A stretch of DNA of 64,000 nucleotides, taken from the NCBI GenBank assembly GCA_965203215.1, contig CBDBBY010000001.1:3038001-3102000 (forward strand), given 5' to 3'. A program made the translations under genes and the position numbers. The stretch comes from CBDBBY01 sp965203215. GTDB lineage: Bacteria; Pseudomonadota; Alphaproteobacteria; Rhodobacterales; Rhodobacteraceae. The notes beneath the pieces were generated by a model. It made no database searches. It worked only from the letters and a program-made list of their open reading frames with translations, and had not been told where the DNA came from. Numbering within the stretch: position 1 is the first letter of the stretch; each line of letters begins with the position of its first letter. Below, one piece after another: positions 55,632 through 64,000 of this stretch.

Positions 55632-57245
55632 ATGAATATTGCTAGCGCCAACAGGCTGGAACTCCTCCGGATCGCGGAAGCGGTCGCGCAAGAGAAGATG
55701 ATCGAACGCGAGATCGTGATTGAGGCGATGGAGGAATCCATGGCGAAAGCCGCCAAGATGCGTTACGGGACGGAGCTCGACATCCGTGCGTACCTCGACC
55801 GCGGCACGGGCGACCTCACGCTGACGCGCGTTCGGAAGGTCGTCGATGAAGTCGAGAACCAGTTCCAGGAAATCACCCGGAAGGATGCGGCAGCCGAGAA
55901 GCCGGATGCCGAAGTCGGCGACGAGCTCGTCGACCAGCTTCCGCCGCTTGAGATGGGGCGCATCGCCGCCCAATCCGCCAAGCAGGTGATTTTGCAAAAG
56001 GTGCGCGACGCCGAGCGCGAGCGCCAATACGAGGAGTTCAAGGATCGAATCGGCACGATCATCGTAGGCACCGTGAAGCGGGAAGAGTTCGGGAACATCG
56101 TGCTCGACCTCTCGCGAGGCGAGGCCGTGCTCCGGCGCGACCAGAAGATCGGGCGAGAGAGCTACAGCAACGGCGAGCGCCTGCGCGCCTATATAACCGA
56201 TGTGAGGCGCGAGCAGCGCGGGCCGCAAATTTTCCTGTCCCGGGTCGCGCCGGAATTCATGGTCGAGCTGTTCCGCGTGGAAGTCCCTGAAATCTACGAC
56301 GGCCTGATCGAAATCCGCGGCGTGGCGAGAGACCCCGGATCGCGGGCCAAGATCGCGGTCTTTTCCTACGAGAGCAGCATCGACCCCGTGGGGGCGTGCG
56401 TCGGGATGCGGGGATCCCGGGTCCAGGCGGTCGTGAACGAGCTGCAGGGCGAGCGGATCGACATCATTCCCTGGACCGACGACATGATCGAATTCACCCT
56501 GTCCGCGCTGCAGCCGGCCACCGTCACGAAGGTCATCCTCGACGAGGAGGGGCTGCCTAAAGAGGTGGTCGTCCCCGACGAGCAGTTTTCGCTTGCGATC
56601 GGGCGGCGCGGGCAGAACGTCCGGCTGGCCAGCCAGCTGACGGGCCTCGACATATCCATCATGACGGAGACCGACGAAAGGGAGCGCCGCCAGGCCGACG
56701 TTGCCGAGCGGACGCAGATGCTCATGGACACGATCGACATCGACGAGGTGTTCGCGCACCTTCTCGTCGGCGAGGGCTTCGACACTCTTGACTATCTCGC
56801 TTCATGCGAAGTCGAGGAAATTGCAGGCATAGAAGGCGTGAGCGAGAGTTTGGCGCAGGAGGTTCAGCATCGGGCGAGCCGCTTCGTGCAGAAAGAGAAC
56901 GAAGAAGCGATGGAGCGGGCGAAGGAGCTCGGCCTCGATGACAGCCTGGCGTATTTCGCGGGCCTCACCGAAAAGATGCTGATGACTCTTGCGGAAGAAG
57001 GCATCGTCACATTGAAAGACTTCGCGATGTGCGCGGACTGGGAGCTTGCCGGCGGCTATACCGTCGTGAACGGCAAGAGGCAGAAAGATGTCGGAATCCT
57101 GGAAAAATATGAAGTGACTCTTGAAGAGGCGCAGCAGCTGGTGATGGAGGCGAGGATCGCGAGCGGGCTGGTGGACGCCTCGGATCTGGAGGCCGACGAA
57201 ATCGAGGCGGAAGCCGAGGAAGAGGTCGAACAAGAAGGCGCATGA
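55632..57245 (+). CDS. nusA: transcription termination/antitermination factor NusA
   Basis: The 537-residue protein contains the N-terminal RNA-polymerase-binding domain, an S1 domain (about residues 135-200, GTIIVGTVKREEFGNIVLDL), two KH domains (VGACVGMRGSRVQAVVNEL; FSLAIGRRGQNVRLASQL) and C-terminal helix-hairpin-helix repeats (LASCEVEEIAGIEGVSE), ending in an acidic tail. AAGGAAG lies upstream of ATG 55632. NusA controls pausing and termination, and may control its own operon through the leader hairpin. Its stop overlaps the ylxR start (ATGA). Confidence 0.97.
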   Translation: MNIASANRLELLRIAEAVAQEKMIEREIVIEAMEESMAKAAKMRYGTELDIRAYLDRGTGDLTLTRVRKVVDEVENQFQEITRKDAAAEKPDAEVGDELVDQLPPLEMGRIAAQSAKQVILQKVRDAERERQYEEFKDRIGTIIVGTVKREEFGNIVLDLSRGEAVLRRDQKIGRESYSNGERLRAYITDVRREQRGPQIFLSRVAPEFMVELFRVEVPEIYDGLIEIRGVARDPGSRAKIAVFSYESSIDPVGACVGMRGSRVQAVVNELQGERIDIIPWTDDMIEFTLSALQPATVTKVILDEEGLPKEVVVPDEQFSLAIGRRGQNVRLASQLTGLDISIMTETDERERRQADVAERTQMLMDTIDIDEVFAHLLVGEGFDTLDYLASCEVEEIAGIEGVSESLAQEVQHRASRFVQKENEEAMERAKELGLDDSLAYFAGLTEKMLMTLAEEGIVTLKDFAMCADWELAGGYTVVNGKRQKDVGILEKYEVTLEEAQQLVMEARIASGLVDASDLEADEIEAEAEEEVEQEGA

Positions 57246-57832
57246 CTCCCGAACGATCCGCATCGGCCGAGCGCGCGCCGGAACGCCGTTGCGTCGCGAC
57301 GGGCGCGCGCTTGCCGAAATCCGAACTCGTCAGATTCGTGGTTGGTCCTGACGGGAATGTCGTGCCCGACATCCGGAACAAGCTTCCCGGACGGGGCGTT
57401 TGGGTCAGATCCCAACGGGCGGCGCTGGACAAGGCGATTCGGAAAGGAGCATTCTCCCGGCATTTCCTTCGGCATTCGAAAGTTCCTGGAGACTTGGCGG
57501 ATGAAGTCGAGCGCCAGCTCGCCGCCCGCGTCGTGGAATACGTTTCTCTGGCCCGGAAGGCCGGAGCGGCCGTCGCGGGCTTCGAAAAGGTCCATGCGGA
57601 ATTGAAGCGCGGGACCGCCGCTTTGCTTCTCCACGCGCGGGGTTGCTCGGAACGGCAGTTCGCCAAGCTCGGAACGCAAGTATGCAACATTGAATGCTGC
57701 GGGTGCCTCAGTTCGGCGGAATTGGGTATGGCGTTTGCGAGAGGTAATGTAATATACGCCGCGCTCAAAGTGGGCGCGCTTGGTTCGAAAACCATTGAAG
57801 CGGCGAAACGGCTCGCGGATTACAGAGAGTGA
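57242..57832 (+). CDS. YlxR-family RNA-binding protein fused to an L7Ae-like domain
   Basis: The 196-residue protein joins an N-terminal YlxR (DUF448) domain (RRCVATGARLPKSELVRFV, LPGRGVWVRSQRAALDKA) to a C-terminal L7Ae-like domain (YVSLARKAGAAVAGFEKV). This fused form is typical of alphaproteobacteria. It begins within the last codon of nusA and lies before infB; YlxR proteins bind RNA and may modulate RNase P or nucleoid function. Confidence 0.93.
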   Translation: MTPERSASAERAPERRCVATGARLPKSELVRFVVGPDGNVVPDIRNKLPGRGVWVRSQRAALDKAIRKGAFSRHFLRHSKVPGDLADEVERQLAARVVEYVSLARKAGAAVAGFEKVHAELKRGTAALLLHARGCSERQFAKLGTQVCNIECCGCLSSAELGMAFARGNVIYAALKVGALGSKTIEAAKRLADYRE

Positions 57833-57907
57833 CTTGTTCGCGGCTGACCTTTAAGCATCGGGAACGCGGCAATGGCGTAAACAAACCTTGGGAGAGCATT
57901 GCTCGGT

Positions 57908-60478
57908 ATGGAAGATAAGTATCTGAGTCACGGCAGACCGCCCGGCGCGTCCCTGCCTTCGCCGCGTCCTCGGCCGGGAAGGTTCAAGGCCCCGAAGGTC
58001 GAGGTCGTGATTGAAGGACCGCCGCGCAGGCGAACCTCCAAGTCGGCGCTGCGCCCGCGCCCGACCCCTCTGCCTGTCGGGCAAAGCGCTCCGAGTCCGA
58101 AGCCCAAGCAGCAGCCGCGATCGGAAAAGGAACTCTTGCGACGCAAGCATGCGCTCCTCAAAGCGCACGAGCAGGAGGACGAGCGCCGTCGGCAACAGAC
58201 CGAGGCTTTGGAGCGGGAGCAGCAACTGCGCGCCGAAGCGGAAAAGCAAGCGGCATTGGCCCGCGAAGCGGAGCTCGCCAGGATTGAAGCGAAGCGGCTG
58301 GAAGAGGAAGAGCGGCGGATAACAAAGGAGAAGGCTGAAGAGGAAGAGCGGCGGATAACAAAGGAGAAGGCTGAAGAGGAAGAGCGGCGGCGCGAAGAAC
58401 GAGAAGCCGCGAAACAGCCGGAGCCTGCGGTTGAAGCCAAAGCCGATCCGACGAAAAAACCCGAAGCGGCGGCGACCGAGCGAACCGCGAAGCCCTCCGC
58501 TCCGTTTCGCAGGGGAGACCGAAAGCGCGGCCGCGAACGCGACGATGCGAGACTCACGGGACGGCTGTCGACCGAGAGGCGCCGCAAGGGCAAGCTGACC
58601 GTATCGAATGCGCTGAACGACAACGAGCGCCAGCGGTCGCATGCCGCGTACATGCGGAGTCACGAGAAAAAGAAGCGGAAGGCGTCCGAGTCGACTGCGG
58701 TTCGCGAAAAAGTGATACGCGCCGTCCAAGTGCCTGAAACGATCGTCGTGCAGGAGCTTGCCAACCGGATGGCCGAACCGGTCAAGGACGTCGTGGCCAT
58801 GCTGATGAAGAACGGCATGGTGGTGTCTCAGAACGAGGTTATCGACGCCGACACTGCGGAATTGATCATCGAAGAGTTCGGCCACACGGTCTCAAGGGTG
58901 TCCGATGCCGATGTGGAGGATGTGATCTCAGCGGTCGAGGACAAGCCGGAAGACCTTCTTCCGAGACCTCCCGTCATCGCCGTCATGGGCCATGTCGACC
59001 ATGGCAAGACGTCGCTTCTGGACCGGATCAGGAACGCAAATGTCGTCTCCGCCGAAGCAGGGGGGATCACGCAGCATATCGGCGCATACCAGGTCCGGAC
59101 CGCCGGCGGACAATTGCTCACATTCCTTGATACGCCCGGTCACGCAGCGTTCACGTCGATGCGCGCGCGCGGCGCTCAAGTCACCGATATCGTCATTCTG
59201 GTCGTCGCCGCTGACGACGCGGTGATGCCGCAGACGGTCGAGGCAATCAATCATGCGAAAGCCGCGGACGTCCCGATCATCGTCGCAATCAACAAATGCG
59301 ACAAGAAAGCCGCAGATCCGGAAACAGTGAGAAACCAGCTGCTCCGCGACGGCGTGATCGTGGAAAAGCGGTCGGGAGACGTGCTTGACGTCGAGGTGTC
59401 GGCGACGACCGGAGACGGCGTCAATGAGCTGCTGGATTCGATCGCCCTCCAAGCCGAACTGATGGAACTCAAAGCCAATCCAAACCGGGAGGCTGTCGGA
59501 GCGGTCATCGAAGCTCAGAAGGATGAAGGGCGCGGACCTGTCGCGACAATCCTGGTGCGCGCCGGAACGCTCAGGAAGAACGACATATTCGTCGTCGGCG
59601 ATCAGTGGGGCAAGGCCCGAGAGCTGGTGGATCATTCCGGACAGCGCGTCGCTTCGGCGGGGCCGTCCACTCCTGTCGAGGTGCTGGGGTTGAAAGGAAC
59701 GCCCAACGCCGGAGACATTCTCAATGTCGTGGAAACCGTTTCGCAAGCTAAGGAAATCTCCGAATACCGCATGAAGCTTTCCAAGGACAAGCGCAACGCC
59801 GCGGGCGCGAACGCGAGCCTGGAATTGTTCAAGCTGATGCAGGAAGGGAAGAAAGCGGAGCAGACGAACGACCTCAAGGTCGTCGTGAAAGCGGATGTTC
59901 AAGGCTCTGCGGAAGCCATCACGCAAGCCTTGCACAAAATCGGAAACGACGAAGTCAGGGTCCGGGTGCTGCACTCCGGAATCGGCGAAATCACCGATAC
60001 GGACGTCGGCCTTGCCGAGGCATCCGAGGCCCTCGTTCTCGGCTTCAATGTCCGGGCGAAAGCCACGGCGCGGAACCTGGCCGTCCGCAAGAGCGTCGAC
60101 ATACGCTATTTCTCGGTGATCTACTCGCTCGTGGACGATGTGAAGGCGGCCGCTTCCGGGCTCTTGCCCGCGGAGATCAAGGAGACGCTTCTCGGGAACG
60201 CGGAAATACTGGAAGTGTTCAAGATACCCGGCGTCGGCCCTGTCGCGGGCTGCAAGGTCATCGAAGGAATTGTGCGGCGCGCGGCCGGCGTCCGGCTGCT
60301 TCGCGACAACGTGGTGATCCACGAAGGAAGGCTCAGAACGCTGAAACGGTTCAAGAACGAGGTCGCCGAGGTCCAGTCCGGGCTGGAATGCGGCATGGCT
60401 TTCGAGGGATACTCGAGCATTCGGAACGGCGACGCGATCGAAGTTTTCGAGCGCGAAGAAGTGCAACGGACGCTCTGA
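57908..60478 (+). CDS. infB: translation initiation factor IF-2
   Basis: The 856-residue GTPase places initiator tRNA on the ribosome. An N-terminal low-complexity region, Arg/Glu-rich and including a perfect tandem repeat, precedes the IF-2 N-domain (VIRAVQVPETIVVQELANRM). The G domain starts near residue 360 with GHVDHGKTSLLDRI, then DTPGHAAFTSMRARGA and NKCDK. Domains II-IV end with RFKNEVAEVQSGLECGMAFE. ATG 57908 has GGGAGAG about 10-12 bases upstream; TTG 57899 is possible. The usual followers rbfA and truB are absent. Confidence 0.96.
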   Translation: MEDKYLSHGRPPGASLPSPRPRPGRFKAPKVEVVIEGPPRRRTSKSALRPRPTPLPVGQSAPSPKPKQQPRSEKELLRRKHALLKAHEQEDERRRQQTEALEREQQLRAEAEKQAALAREAELARIEAKRLEEEERRITKEKAEEEERRITKEKAEEEERRREEREAAKQPEPAVEAKADPTKKPEAAATERTAKPSAPFRRGDRKRGRERDDARLTGRLSTERRRKGKLTVSNALNDNERQRSHAAYMRSHEKKKRKASESTAVREKVIRAVQVPETIVVQELANRMAEPVKDVVAMLMKNGMVVSQNEVIDADTAELIIEEFGHTVSRVSDADVEDVISAVEDKPEDLLPRPPVIAVMGHVDHGKTSLLDRIRNANVVSAEAGGITQHIGAYQVRTAGGQLLTFLDTPGHAAFTSMRARGAQVTDIVILVVAADDAVMPQTVEAINHAKAADVPIIVAINKCDKKAADPETVRNQLLRDGVIVEKRSGDVLDVEVSATTGDGVNELLDSIALQAELMELKANPNREAVGAVIEAQKDEGRGPVATILVRAGTLRKNDIFVVGDQWGKARELVDHSGQRVASAGPSTPVEVLGLKGTPNAGDILNVVETVSQAKEISEYRMKLSKDKRNAAGANASLELFKLMQEGKKAEQTNDLKVVVKADVQGSAEAITQALHKIGNDEVRVRVLHSGIGEITDTDVGLAEASEALVLGFNVRAKATARNLAVRKSVDIRYFSVIYSLVDDVKAAASGLLPAEIKETLLGNAEILEVFKIPGVGPVAGCKVIEGIVRRAAGVRLLRDNVVIHEGRLRTLKRFKNEVAEVQSGLECGMAFEGYSSIRNGDAIEVFEREEVQRTL
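58301..58390 (+). repeat. 36-bp tandem repeat in infB
   Basis: A 36-base unit occurs twice without differences (58301-58336, 58337-58372) and is followed by an 18-base partial third copy (58373-58390). It encodes a 12-residue unit ending RRITKEKAEE in the helical N-terminal region of IF-2. The lack of divergence suggests recent expansion, and copy number may vary between strains. Confidence 0.92.
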
Positions 60479-60596
60479 CCGGAACAATTCGATCTTGCGG
60501 AATCCGACCGCAGGCGCATGCTCCGCAATCGGCTTTCCGTTGAATTGAGCGTTCGCGCCTGTCCGATGAAGCGGCTAAATTGCTTGGCAGCATCAG

Positions 60597-61439
60597 ATGC
60601 AGAACAACTTGTTGGCGTGGTCCGGCTGGCAAAACTTCGACACGGGTCTTGAACCCGGCCATCGCGTCTACGCGGTCGGCGATGTGCACGGACAATCATC
60701 GCAGTTCGATGCGCTTCTCGACGCGTTCGAATCCGACGCGAGAGAGGCCCGGTCCTCCACTCTGATCGTTCTGGGAGACCTTGTGGACCGAGGCCCTGAC
60801 AGCATTGGAGCGATCGATGCGGCGATAATGGCCGCCGGAAGAGGCTTTTCCAAAACCGTTCCGCTGATGGGCAATCACGAGCAAATGCTTAGATTGACGC
60901 TTGCCGGACAGAGCTTGAGCGATTTCCTGCTCTGGCAAATGAACGGCGCGGACAGCACCATAGACGAGTTGGATTCAGTTCCGCTCGACATCGGATTCAG
61001 CGTCAGCGCGGCACGATTGGGCCGCGGGCTCAGAGACGCATTCGGAACGACGCGAGTCGAATTCATGAACAGCCTTGAATCGCATCATGTCGAAGGCAAT
61101 CTGCTTTTCGTTCATGCGGGCGTGCACCCCCGCAAAAGCCTGAAGGCCCACTTCGCGCAGCCTTGGCACAGCGTGACGGACGATCATTGGGCTTGGATCA
61201 GGTTCCCTTTCCTCAGCACTCCGCATCCGGCCCAAGGGAAAATCGTCGTCCACGGACATACGCCTGTCCATCTTATGAACGCGGCGGAGGATTCGCCGAG
61301 CTCGGAATTCGACCCGCACCTGATACGCGACGGCCGCATGAATCTGGACGCCGGCAGCTACGCCACCGGCAAAGTCGCCGGCGCGATTTTCGAGCGAGAC
61401 AGATGCCGGGTGCTGATCGCGAAGGGAAGCTCCGGATAA
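60597..61439 (+). CDS. PPP-type metallophosphoesterase (serine/threonine phosphatase-like)
   Basis: The 280-residue protein shows the complete PPP metal-site motifs: YAVGDVHGQSSQ near residue 26, VLGDLVDRGPDS near residue 58, PLMGNHEQML, LFVHAGVHP and VVHGHTPVH. Enzymes of this group dephosphorylate proteins or nucleotides such as diadenosine tetraphosphate. The ATG at 60597 lies just upstream of QNNLLAWSGWQ. It occupies the place where rbfA would normally follow infB, with 118 bases between. Confidence 0.9.
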   Translation: MQNNLLAWSGWQNFDTGLEPGHRVYAVGDVHGQSSQFDALLDAFESDAREARSSTLIVLGDLVDRGPDSIGAIDAAIMAAGRGFSKTVPLMGNHEQMLRLTLAGQSLSDFLLWQMNGADSTIDELDSVPLDIGFSVSAARLGRGLRDAFGTTRVEFMNSLESHHVEGNLLFVHAGVHPRKSLKAHFAQPWHSVTDDHWAWIRFPFLSTPHPAQGKIVVHGHTPVHLMNAAEDSPSSEFDPHLIRDGRMNLDAGSYATGKVAGAIFERDRCRVLIAKGSSG

Positions 61440-61586
61440 TTTGAAGAAGCGCGCCGCAAGGCCTGACTCTCGCTTGGCCCCGGCTGCAAGTTTCTGCGAA
61501 TTCGGCGCGGCGCCGGACCAAACATGGACTTGAAAAGGCATTTGGAGCCTCGCATCAAGCCATGCTTGTCTCAACGCGCTTCAAAA

Positions 61587-62294
61587 TCATTCGGAATCCA
61601 TCACTGTCTGAATTTTCTTTTTCCGCCGGAGATACACATAGAACGCACCGCTCCCTCCGTGCGCGTCGTGGGCGAGACTCACAAATTGAACAACCTCCTT
61701 GAGGGGCTTGGTATCAAGCCAAGTCTGCAAAGACCGTCTGAGGATTCCCGTTCGCTGCGGAATTGGTCCGGCGTCGCTTTTTTCCCGCCCCTTGCCCGTA
61801 ACAATCAAGATCAACCGTCTCTTGGCGCGATATGACGATAAAACGAAAATTGCGACGGCTCTCTTCGCTTTTTCCCGATTCAACCCGTGAAGATCCAACG
61901 TGCGTTCCGGCTCGATCTTCCCGGACATCAGCCGCTTCCGGATTTTGCCATCCAGCTGGTAATTCGGCAGCTGGATGAACATGTTGTCTTCCTGAGGCTG
62001 CGTCACGCCTGCGCGCGGCGCTGCTTTGCTGCCAATTTCAAAGGCGTTTATCTTGAAAGGCGCGGCCGCGTGGCGCTCGGCTTGGCGCTGCGGATTGTTG
62101 AACTTTTTTTTCGGAGCGGGCTTCTTTTCCGGGGGCGGCAACTGTCCGCTTGCCACATAGCTCTCCCAAAGCTCGCGTTCCGGCCGCGTCAGGCTGCGAC
62201 CGCCGGAAACCGCGACGGCTCTCTCGTTTTTAGTGTAGGCCAGCCACTCTGCGATTTCGTCATCCGAAGGCGGACGGCCGCCGACGGAATTCAT
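61587..62294 (-). CDS. Smr-domain protein
   Basis: The 235-residue protein ends in an Smr domain: ERTLDLHGLNREKAKRAV near residue 130 (the LDLHG motif) and LILIVTGKG near residue 160, then the C-terminal FVSLAHDAHGGSGAFYVYLR. Smr domains are small nickase- or RNase-like modules. The N-terminal half is polar and lysine/proline-rich. It lies 89 bases downstream of the Tim44-like gene on the same strand. Confidence 0.93.
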   Translation of the reverse strand: MNSVGGRPPSDDEIAEWLAYTKNERAVAVSGGRSLTRPERELWESYVASGQLPPPEKKPAPKKKFNNPQRQAERHAAAPFKINAFEIGSKAAPRAGVTQPQEDNMFIQLPNYQLDGKIRKRLMSGKIEPERTLDLHGLNREKAKRAVAIFVLSSYRAKRRLILIVTGKGREKSDAGPIPQRTGILRRSLQTWLDTKPLKEVVQFVSLAHDAHGGSGAFYVYLRRKKKIQTVMDSE

Positions 62295-62383
62295 CCACGC
62301 AGATCCGCCGCGACAATAGAGCGACGAAATTCCTCAATTCGCGCTGCCTCAGTTCTTGGGCAAGGCACGCTTTGCATTGCGAT

Positions 62384-63046
62384 TCAGACCCCGGTCGCGA
62401 CAAGCTTCCAGTTGGGGTCGCCGCCGCCCATCTTCCTGGCGAATGTCCAAACATCCGTCTGCGCGCGGACTTCCTTGGTATCCCCCTCAACAAGATTGCC
62501 GTCCAAGTCGGTTACATAAGAAATCAGGTCGCAAACGAATTCCACCGTGATCTCCGCATTCGATGTCTCCGCCTCGAACTCCGCGTCCAATACGCCGGAT
62601 TCGCGGATGCCGACGAACGTCGTCGTGAAATTCCGGTCGTCCGAAGCCCTGTCCGAGATCGTCTGCGCGAAAGATTCCGAAACTTCGGAAGACAAGTACG
62701 GCTCGATCTCTTCAAGACGGCCTTCCGCGAACGCGATGAGTATCCATTCGTATGCTTTTCGGGCGCCTTCCATGAATCCGCCGACGTTGAAATTCGGCTC
62801 GACGCCTTTCATCGACAAGAGCGCCTTGGTCGCCGCTTCATTGTCTTTGGCGTACTTCGCGATGTCGCGGTCGGCCCCGCCTTCGATGACTTCGAATTCA
62901 CGGCGCGGCTCCTCGGGCACGTCGATCGTCCGCTGGTTCGGGCCGCTTTCGAAACCGTCTCGGGTTCCCAATGTCTTGCGCAGCTTGAGTATCAAGAACA
63001 GCGCGACCGCAGCAAGAATGATGAGCTGGATGCCTGATGAACCCAT
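62384..63046 (-). CDS. Tim44/TimA-family membrane-anchored adaptor protein
   Basis: The 220-residue protein has one N-terminal membrane helix (LIILAAVALFLILKLRK), a polar linker and a Tim44-like domain (GGFMEGARKAYEWILIAFAEGRLEEIEPYLS; ITVEFVCDLISYVTD; DVWTFARKMGGGDPNWKLVATG). Alphaproteobacterial members are counterparts of mitochondrial Tim44 and are thought to assist membrane protein handling. In many relatives a lytic transglycosylase gene (mltA) separates this gene from smr; here it is missing. Confidence 0.93.
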   Translation of the reverse strand: MGSSGIQLIILAAVALFLILKLRKTLGTRDGFESGPNQRTIDVPEEPRREFEVIEGGADRDIAKYAKDNEAATKALLSMKGVEPNFNVGGFMEGARKAYEWILIAFAEGRLEEIEPYLSSEVSESFAQTISDRASDDRNFTTTFVGIRESGVLDAEFEAETSNAEITVEFVCDLISYVTDLDGNLVEGDTKEVRAQTDVWTFARKMGGGDPNWKLVATGV

Positions 63047-63289
63047 CCTTGCCCCCTGATGGAAATGGTTGACGCGAAACAGCGCCGATCAGCCAAATTT
63101 AGGGCATGCCTCGCGGTTTGTCTACTGCGGCAATCGCCGTGCGGGAAATGCGGGCATCAAGATTGTTTCACGTGCGATAAGCACGATGATCGCCGAAACG
63201 GGACAGGGTTTCGATCCATCGTTCGGGCCGAGACAATTCCGCAAGCTCCGCCAGAGCAATAATCGGCGGTCTCGCCGTTTTGCCGGGCC

Positions 63290-64000
63290 TCAACGGCTTT
63301 CGTGCGGTCCAAGAAAGCGGTCGCCGTTGAAATGGATAAGATGGGTGGGCGAATCCGCGCGCCAGACCTCTGTCTCCCATGAAATATCGGGCAAATATTT
63401 GCTCATGAGGGCGCGGTCGGGGAACGCGGTGACAAAGATCAAGCTTGGTTTTGCGTCTTTGAAAAGCATCGCAAGCTCGTTGTGACGCTTTGAATCCACA
63501 GGGCCGTGGCTGGAAACGGCCTCAATCAACAGCAGCCAATCCTCATCGCCGCGGTAGAGAATGACATCAGGCATCTTGCCGTGCTGATCGACAGTTACGC
63601 CCAATTCAGCAAGGCGGGTTTCAAAGAAGCAGCCAGCTTTTGCGCCGGCATCTCCAACATAAATGGCCTGAGATCCGGGCGCGAAACGCGGCGCAAATTC
63701 GTTGATTATCTTCCCAATCAGAATGTTGTGCGCACCCGGCGTCAGGGAAATTTCATCGCCGCCTGGGAGAGTTGCAGGCACCATCTTCACTTCTCGTTGC
63801 TTGGCCCATTTGGCTGCAAGGCTTTTTCGATCATCAAGGTAAGAAGCGAGCGCTGACGTCCATGAATCCGCGCCGAAGCGCCTGATGACTTGAAAGGCTT
63901 CGGGGCTGACTTGATAGCATGCTTTGGGGCTGTTCACCGCGCGGTCAGGCTCGTCCGGATTGTAAACAGCTATTCCCGCTTCGACGAATTGATGCATCGT
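63290..64000 (-). CDS. BsuBI/PstI-family type II restriction endonuclease, C-terminal part (runs off the window)
   Basis: The frame is open to the window's end; the visible 235 residues match the C-terminal half of BsuBI/PstI-type enzymes (usual length about 310-330). Key stretches are ISLTPGAHNILIGKIINEFAPRF, IYVGDAGAKAGCFFE, and KMPDVILYRGDEDWLLLIEAVSSHGPV, where PD, E and later residues form the nuclease core, followed by SKRHNEL. The family recognises CTGCAG in known cases. An ATG at 63997 is present but is probably internal. The partner adenine methylase should lie just beyond the edge. Confidence 0.88.
   Translation of the reverse strand, partial: TMHQFVEAGIAVYNPDEPDRAVNSPKACYQVSPEAFQVIRRFGADSWTSALASYLDDRKSLAAKWAKQREVKMVPATLPGGDEISLTPGAHNILIGKIINEFAPRFAPGSQAIYVGDAGAKAGCFFETRLAELGVTVDQHGKMPDVILYRGDEDWLLLIEAVSSHGPVDSKRHNELAMLFKDAKPSLIFVTAFPDRALMSKYLPDISWETEVWRADSPTHLIHFNGDRFLGPHESR

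Overview
The window reads as chromosomal DNA of an alphaproteobacterium, probably an uncultured or little-studied lineage. The support is gene content and order: divergent hrcA-grpE and rph-rdgB-hemW blocks, dnaK-dnaJ behind a promoter of the alphaproteobacterial sigma-32 type, rimP-nusA-ylxR-infB, and a Tim44-like gene beside an Smr gene. Core genes are G+C-rich; several accessory genes (NYN, AAA ATPase, restriction-modification) look visibly less G+C-rich. No rRNA or tRNA gene and no CRISPR array was found.

Layout. 0-3.2 kb: 5' part of cysQ, an AlbA_2/Schlafen-type ATP-binding gene coupled to a very small upstream ORF, and alkB. 3.2-6.5 kb: heat-shock promoter, dnaK, dnaJ. 6.8-11.3 kb: a tight five-gene run encoding a fucose-isomerase-like protein, a Gfo/Idh/MocA oxidoreductase, a sulfolactate-dehydrogenase-like enzyme and both sulfopyruvate decarboxylase subunits, best read as an organosulfonate catabolic operon. 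11.8-15.6 kb: a NYN-domain protein and a broken nuclease/adenine methyltransferase. 15.9-19.6 kb: a ProXVW-type betaine/proline importer. 19.9-22.6 kb: mutS. 22.6-26.8 kb: an accessory island with an AAA ATPase that seems to have lost its partner, and a cytosine-5 methylase plus endonuclease.

27.4-32.6 kb: grpE and hrcA on minus, rph-rdgB-hemW and a YciI-like gene on plus. 33.3-43.6 kb: an OmpA-domain protein, two unknown genes, a ThDP enzyme, a second AlbA_2 protein with a helical-repeat tail lying between the ThDP gene and a decayed copy of its 5' end, an AbrB-family membrane protein, a DUF1801 protein and a cytochrome P450. 43.6-46.3 kb: an IS110 element and an IS630 relic with a 55-bp direct repeat. 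46.4-54.5 kb: RraA-like protein, a complete CUT1-type ABC importer, an NAD-dependent epimerase and a ceramidase-like hydrolase, probably one uptake and catabolism locus. 55-60.5 kb: the rimP-nusA-ylxR-infB operon behind a leader terminator hairpin. 60.6-64 kb: a PPP-type phosphatase, Smr, Tim44-like protein and the C-terminal part of a BsuBI/PstI-family restriction enzyme running off the edge.

The ProX gene and the sugar-binding-protein gene are each followed by a long perfect hairpin before the next importer gene, an arrangement that usually lets the binding protein be made in excess. Several genes are joined by 4-8 base stop/start overlaps, which helped fix starts and operons. All calls come from reading translations and motifs; no database search was run.
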